DNA of 27,227 nucleotides from DASWJZ01 sp964440525 (lineage in GTDB: Bacteria > Pseudomonadota > Alphaproteobacteria > Rhizobiales > Afifellaceae). The notes below the pieces were generated by a model, which was given only the letters and a program-made list of their open reading frames with translations, ran no database searches and was not told the DNA's origin. The DNA lies in NCBI GenBank assembly GCA_964440525.1, contig CAYTTC010000044.1:1-27227 (forward strand), in the 5' to 3' direction. A program made the translations under genes and the position numbers. Numbering within the stretch: the stretch's first letter is position 1; the number at the start of each line of letters is the position of its first letter. Below are positions 23,547-27,227 of the stretch, one piece after another.

Positions 23547-24643
23547 ATGGCCTCTTTCTTCAACGACCGCATCCTTCACCAGCGAAGCTCGCTTCATGCC
23601 TTTTCCGGCAATCCAATCGAGCGGTGGAGCGAGGCGCGCAGCGAGGNNNNNNNNNNNNNNNNNNNNNNNNNNNNNNNNNNNNNNNNNNNNNNNNNNNNNN
23701 NNNNNNNNNNNNNNNNNNNNNNNNNNNNNNNNNNNNNNNNNNNNNNCTTCATGCCTTTTCCGGCAATCCAATCGAGCGGTGGAGCGAGGCGCGCAGCGAG
23801 GCCGCCCTCGCCGAGGCGCTCGCCGGGGAGAACGCGGCGATCTATCTGCTCAGCGAAGATCGCGCCCTCGTCCGCCTGAACGGCGCGCGGCTCAAAGCCG
23901 GCTTCCGGCCCGACGAGGCGCGCGAACTGGGGCTCGAACGCGACAGCCTCATCTTGCTCGGCATCGTCGCAGAGGGGCCGCGCCTCGCCGGTCACGTCGC
24001 CGCTGCGACGCCGCTTCCCGACGACATCAAGGCGGTCGACCTCAGGTCGCTGGCGATCGATGGTGCGCTCGAGCAGGGCGATCTCGCGGCGCTAGCGCAG
24101 GCGCGCTCTTATCTTCACTGGCACGCGGTGAACCGCTTCTGCGGAAGCTGCGGCGCGCCGCTCGAAATGAAGGGCGGCGGCGGGAGTCGCACCTGCCCGT
24201 CCTGCGCGGGCGAGATCTTTCCGCGCGTCGACCCGGTCGTCATCATGCTGGCGATCGACGGCGAGCGTTGTTTGCTCGGCCGGCAGTCGCGCTTCGCTCC
24301 CGGCATGTATTCGGCGCTCGCCGGCTTTCTGGAGCCAGGCGAGACGATCGAGGAAGCAGTCAGGCGCGAAGTGAAGGAGGAGGCGGGGATCAGAATCGGT
24401 CGCGTCGCCTACCACTCGAGCCAGCCTTGGCCGTTCCCCTCCTCGCTGATGATCGGCTGCCACGCCGAGGCGCTTTCCACAGAGGTCGACGTCGACGCCG
24501 AGGAGCTCGAGGATTGTCGCTGGTTCGACCGTGAGGAGGTGCGCCTCATGCTCGCCGACGAGCATCCGCAAGGCCTGAAGGCGCCGTTTCCGATGGCGAT
24601 CGCGCACCATCTGATTGCGGCGTTCGCCGAGTCCGGCGCGTAG
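23547..24643 (+). CDS. nudC: NAD(+)/NADH diphosphatase NudC (interrupted by assembly gap)
   Basis: Zinc-dependent Nudix enzyme that cleaves NADH/NAD(H) and can decap NAD-RNA. A zinc ribbon with Cys pairs (CGSCGAPL, CPSCAGEIFPR), the Nudix box GFLEPGETIEEAVRREVKEE followed by AGI, and the NADH-specific SQPWPFPSS motif are all present. The start region (MASFFNDRILHQ) precedes the gap. The sequence contains 100 Ns at 23647-23746, and the 55 bases before them repeat exactly just after. Removing 155 bases merges the copies and restores frame, giving 313 residues, a normal length. So the gene is intact and the gap is an artefact. Its stop TAG (24641-24643) lies in the CGTAG end of an inverted repeat. 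Confidence 0.93.
23592..23801. other. Assembly gap: 100 Ns between exact 55-bp copies
   Basis: Ns fill 23647-23746. The 55 bases at 23592-23646 and at 23747-23801 are identical, beginning CTTCATGCC and ending GCGCAGCGAGG. This is what two contig ends sharing a k-mer-length overlap look like when a scaffolder inserts a fixed 100-N gap instead of joining them. Deleting 155 bases gives an uninterrupted nudC. Confidence 0.93.
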
Positions 24644-24753
24644 CCCGGATGGAGCAAAGCGCAATCCGGGACTCGCTCAGCTTGCCGCGTGGAAATCGGT
24701 GAACGACACAACGGACGCCACCCCGGATTTCGCTTCGCTCCATCCGAGCTACG
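24639..24753. repeat. Inverted-repeat element between nudC and pheA
   Basis: Two 32-bp arms, 24639-24670 (CGTAGCCCGGATGGAGC...) and 24722-24753 (read on the minus strand CGTAGCTCGGATGGAGC...), match at 29 of 32 positions with a 51-bp middle. The arms can form a long hairpin, likely a terminator for both convergent genes. The CGTAG at each end provides TAG stops: nudC at 24641-24643 and pheA at 24749-24751. The CCCGGATGGAGCGAAGCG-type sequence is a familiar interspersed repeat in proteobacterial genomes. No ORF inside. Confidence 0.85.
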
Positions 24754-25639
24754 TTGTCGGCGCCTGCGGGCGGAGATCGCGGTTGGCCTCGGGCTCGGCG
24801 ATGTTCTTGCGGAAGGGGCTCGCCGGATAGACGCCCACGATGCGGAACTCGGCGGAGAAGAATTCCAGCTCCTCCAGCGCGAGTTTTAGATTGTGGTCGT
24901 CCGGATGGCCTTCCACGTCGGCATAGAAGAGCGTGGCGAAGAATTTTCCGCCGAGCTGGTAGCTTTCGAGCTTCGTCATGTTGACGCCGTTCGTGGCGAA
25001 GCCGCCCATCGCCTTGTAGAGCGCGGCGGGGACGTTGCGGACGCGGAAGATGAAGGACGTGATGACCGGGCCGTTCGTTGCCGGCGCGCGCAACGCCTCG
25101 GGCGACAGGATGATGAAGCGCGTCGTGTTGTGGGCCTCGTCCTCCACGTCCTCTCTCAGGATGTCGAGCCCGTAGATTTGCGCGGCGAGGCGGGAGGCGA
25201 GCGCGCCGCGCTTCGGATCGCCGAGCTCGGCGACATAGCGGGCGGAGCCTGCCGTGTCGGCCGCCACCTCGGCGGAGACGCCGAGTTCACGAACAATGCG
25301 GCGGCACTGCCCGAGCGCGTGGACGTGGCTCTGCACCACCTCCAGATCGGCGAGCTTCGCTCCGCGAACGCCGAGGAGCTGGTGGTGCACTGCCATGAAG
25401 TGCTCGCCGATGATGGAAAGATCGGAAGTCGGCATGAGGTGGTGGATGTCGGCGACCCGGCCGGCCAGCGAGTTCTCGATCGGGATCATCCCGAGGTCAG
25501 CCTCGCCGGTGGACACGGCCTGAAAACAGTCCTCGAAGGTCGGCTGCGGCACTGCCACGCAATCCGGAAATACTTCGAGGCAGGCGATGTGGGAATTCGC
25601 GCCCGGTTCGCCCTGAAAAACGACACGCTTCTTGGCCAA
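24749..25639 (-). CDS. pheA: Prephenate dehydratase
   Basis: Converts prephenate to phenylpyruvate for phenylalanine synthesis. 296 residues. Catalytic domain (about 4-180): FQGEPGANSH (8-17), MIPIENSLAGRV (51-62) and the TRF signature in NTTRFIIL (171-178). An ACT regulatory domain follows (about 193-270), with LESYQLGG (224-231) in the place of the ESRP motif involved in Phe inhibition. No chorismate mutase part, so monofunctional. TTG 25639 is chosen: AGGAG lies 6 bp upstream, and the protein then starts MAKKRVVFQGEPG. A longer TTG frame overlaps kdsB. It follows kdsB by 14 bp; its stop lies in the inverted repeat. Confidence 0.95.
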   Translation of the reverse strand: MAKKRVVFQGEPGANSHIACLEVFPDCVAVPQPTFEDCFQAVSTGEADLGMIPIENSLAGRVADIHHLMPTSDLSIIGEHFMAVHHQLLGVRGAKLADLEVVQSHVHALGQCRRIVRELGVSAEVAADTAGSARYVAELGDPKRGALASRLAAQIYGLDILREDVEDEAHNTTRFIILSPEALRAPATNGPVITSFIFRVRNVPAALYKAMGGFATNGVNMTKLESYQLGGKFFATLFYADVEGHPDDHNLKLALEELEFFSAEFRIVGVYPASPFRKNIAEPEANRDLRPQAPTT

Positions 25640-25653
25640 AATCCTCTCCTGCT

Positions 25654-26388
25654 TCAATTTTTGCCGGCGAGCACGGCGCGCGCCCGCTCCAGGTCCTCCG
25701 GCGTGTCGACGCCGAACGGCACTTCGTCGATGAGCGTTACATCGATCCGCATGCCGGCTTCCAGGGCTCTGAGCTGCTCCAGCCGCTCGCGCGTTTCAAG
25801 CGCGCTCGGCGGCAGCGCGACGAAGCGCTCCAGCGCCGCGCGGCGATAGGCGTAGATGCCGCTATGATGATAGAGCGGCCCCTCGCCCCAGGGCGCCGTG
25901 GCGCGGGTGAAATAGAGCGCGCGGAGGCGGCCCGGCGCAACCAGCGTTCCGACCACCTTGACGACATTCGGGTTGGTGCGCTCGTGGTCGAGCGCGATCT
26001 CCCCGGCGAGCGTGGCGATCGCGACCTCGGCGTCCTTCAACGGGCCGAGCACGGCGGCGATGGCGGCGGGCGAGACCGTCGGAAAATCGCCCTGCACATT
26101 CACCACGACGTCGTGGCGGCGGTCGGGATCGAGCCGGCCGAGCGCCTCAAAAATCCGATCGGAGCCGGATGGATGATCCGCGCGTGTCACGATCACGTCC
26201 GCGCCCGAGCCTTCGAGAGCCGTTGCAATCGCCGCGGCATCGACAGCAACGGCCACCGGTCCGATGCCGGCGGCGAAGGCCCGCTCCACGACATGCGCAA
26301 TCATCGGACGCCCGCCAATGTCGGCGAGCGGCTTGTTCGGCAGGCGCGTCGCGGCAAGGCGCGCGGGGATGACGATGATGGGGTTCAT
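25654..26388 (-). CDS. kdsB: 3-deoxy-manno-octulosonate cytidylyltransferase (CMP-KDO synthetase)
   Basis: Activates KDO with CTP for lipopolysaccharide inner core assembly. 244 residues: IPARLAATRLPNKPL (7-21) nucleotide-binding loop, DHPSGSDRI, VNVQGDFP metal-binding segment, FTRATAPWGEGP, HSGIYAYRR, and the C-terminal VDTPEDLERAR. All signature segments are present and the size is normal. ATG 26388 matches the conserved start MNPIIVIPARL; an upstream extension to 26421 is not supported. First gene of kdsB-pheA, divergent from the cytochrome c gene across 160 bp. Confidence 0.96.
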   Translation of the reverse strand: MNPIIVIPARLAATRLPNKPLADIGGRPMIAHVVERAFAAGIGPVAVAVDAAAIATALEGSGADVIVTRADHPSGSDRIFEALGRLDPDRRHDVVVNVQGDFPTVSPAAIAAVLGPLKDAEVAIATLAGEIALDHERTNPNVVKVVGTLVAPGRLRALYFTRATAPWGEGPLYHHSGIYAYRRAALERFVALPPSALETRERLEQLRALEAGMRIDVTLIDEVPFGVDTPEDLERARAVLAGKN

Positions 26389-26440
26389 GGGACAACGGTG
26401 GGGGCGGACGATCGGTGGCAAAAGGTCTCAGGAGAGGCGG

Positions 26441-26467
26441 CTTATACGGCTTGCTGGCCTCTGGCAA
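26441..26467 (-). promoter_or_regulatory. Possible kdsB promoter
   Basis: On the minus strand TTGCCA (26467-26462) and TATAAG (26446-26441) are separated by 15 bp, shorter than the ideal 17, about 50 bp ahead of ATG 26388. A 9-bp direct repeat TGGCAAAAG occurs at 26416-26424 and 26462-26470. Weak call. Confidence 0.3.
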
Positions 26468-26548
26468 AAGCGATACCTCTCCCCGGTAACGCGAGGAAAA
26501 CTCGCGGAATCGCGCCGTTCAGCCGAGGTCCTGGGGAGCGCCGATCGC

Positions 26549-27227
26549 ATGGATTCGTTTGAGTGGAACAAGATCGCGGGAGCGGTGCTTTTTGCGCTTC
26601 TGCTGAGCGTCGGACTTTCCATCCTTTCAGACGTCATCTTTGAGACCGAAGCCCCGGAGACGCCCGGATACGTCGTCGCCGTCGCGACTGAAGAGCCGGC
26701 GCCCGGGGGCGCGCCAGCGGCAAGCCAGCCGATCGAGGTTTTGTTGGCGAGCGCCGATCCCAATGCCGGCGCAGCAACCGCGAAGAAGTGCGGCGCCTGC
26801 CACACCTTCGAAGAGGGCGGGCCGAACAAGGTCGGCCCGAATCTGTGGAGCGCGGTGAACCGGCCCATCGCTGCCCACGAGGGTTACGAATACTCCGACG
26901 CGATGCACGCTTTTGGGGAGCAGGCTGGCACTTGGACCTACGAGCACCTCAACACCTACCTGACCGATCCCAAGGCGACTGTTCCCGGCACCAAGATGGC
27001 CTTCGCCGGCCTGAAATCGGACACCGAGCGGGCCAATGTGATCGCCTATCTGCGGACGCTGTCCGACAACCCGGCGCCGCTACCTGCGGCCGGGGCGGCC
27101 GAGGACCAGTCGGAGACCCAAGTGGCCTCAACCGAGCCGCAAGCTCCCGCCGCGGAACCGCAGCCGGCGGCCGAACCGCCGGCGGCTGTCCCTGACGCGG
27201 CGGCGTCGGCCCCCGCCGAGGCGCCAG
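26549..27227 (+). CDS. Membrane-anchored cytochrome c (CycM-like), 3'-truncated
   Basis: 226 residues in the window; the frame is open at the end, so the C-terminus is missing. An uncleaved N-terminal anchor (about 8-28) is followed by a linker and a class I cytochrome c domain: heme motif CGACH (81-85), GPNKVGPNLW (91-100), and the axial Met150 in PGTKMAF, then a C-terminal helix with VIAYLRTLSD. From about 174 on the protein turns into an Ala/Pro/Glu-rich tail with repeated AEPQP-like units. Members of this type carry electrons from the bc1 complex to terminal oxidases in Rhizobiales; that role is inferred. GGGGAG lies upstream of ATG 26549. Divergent from kdsB. Confidence 0.92.
   Translation, partial: MDSFEWNKIAGAVLFALLLSVGLSILSDVIFETEAPETPGYVVAVATEEPAPGGAPAASQPIEVLLASADPNAGAATAKKCGACHTFEEGGPNKVGPNLWSAVNRPIAAHEGYEYSDAMHAFGEQAGTWTYEHLNTYLTDPKATVPGTKMAFAGLKSDTERANVIAYLRTLSDNPAPLPAAGAAEDQSETQVASTEPQAPAAEPQPAAEPPAAVPDAAASAPAEAP

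Noticed and set aside
23592..23801. 55-bp direct repeat as a tandem duplication within nudC
   Set aside because: It exactly abuts a 100-N gap, and merging the copies restores the normal protein, so it is an assembly artefact.

Overview
The window is 27 kb of dense, GC-rich chromosome (short intergenic gaps, GC-biased third positions) from an alphaproteobacterium, most likely of the order Hyphomicrobiales (Rhizobiales). Reasons: the order yidC-engB-argB; the dapD-DUF805-dapE cluster facing truA-fmt-def; a small SRP RNA directly upstream of dnaX-ybaB-recR; kdsB-pheA divergent from a membrane-anchored cytochrome c; and a palindromic interspersed repeat of the type common in this order. kdsB and signal-peptide proteins indicate a Gram-negative envelope. 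Genus cannot be told from the sequence.

Layout. 1-3367: 5'-truncated yidC, engB, argB. 3393-5462: a two-gene membrane operon (polytopic protein plus ABA4-like protein) divergent from a TetR regulator, with a 9-bp inverted repeat between them. 5529-7287: secreted CHRD protein, a HAD-type pyrimidine 5'-nucleotidase and a frameshifted glyoxalase-like (VOC) gene. 7325-10155: SRP RNA, dnaX, ybaB, recR. 10168-12013: a possible alphaproteobacterial LexA box ahead of a glutathione S-transferase gene, then convergent rmuC. 12130-14907: secreted EF-hand protein divergent from an OmpR/EnvZ-type two-component pair. 14934-17009: a toxin-antitoxin island (prlF-yhaV, a frameshifted higB with its higA, and a second orphan higA) between the kinase gene and def. 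17109-19951: def, fmt, a GNAT acetyltransferase, truA. 19948-22936: convergent dapD-DUF805-dapE-membrane protein operon. 23096-24643: HIT protein and nudC, the latter interrupted by a 100-N scaffold gap. 24749-27227: pheA-kdsB divergent from a 3'-truncated cytochrome c gene.

Most of the window is core metabolism and information processing: lysine/peptidoglycan (dapD, dapE), arginine (argB), phenylalanine (pheA), LPS (kdsB), N-formylation and deformylation of initiator Met (fmt, def), tRNA modification (truA), protein insertion and targeting (yidC, SRP RNA), and replication/repair (dnaX, ybaB, recR, rmuC). The accessory signal lies in the toxin-antitoxin island, which is flanked by short near-identical repeats; one of them repeats the last codons and stop of the neighbouring kinase gene. 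Other points of interest are the putative SOS box, the EF-hand/two-component pair whose sensor has a highly charged extracytoplasmic stretch, and an inverted repeat whose CGTAG ends supply the stop codons of both nudC and pheA. I found no wholly new system that I can support; the findings below are leads graded accordingly. No stretch longer than about 180 bases lacks a gene, and no tRNA, rRNA, IS element or CRISPR array was seen.
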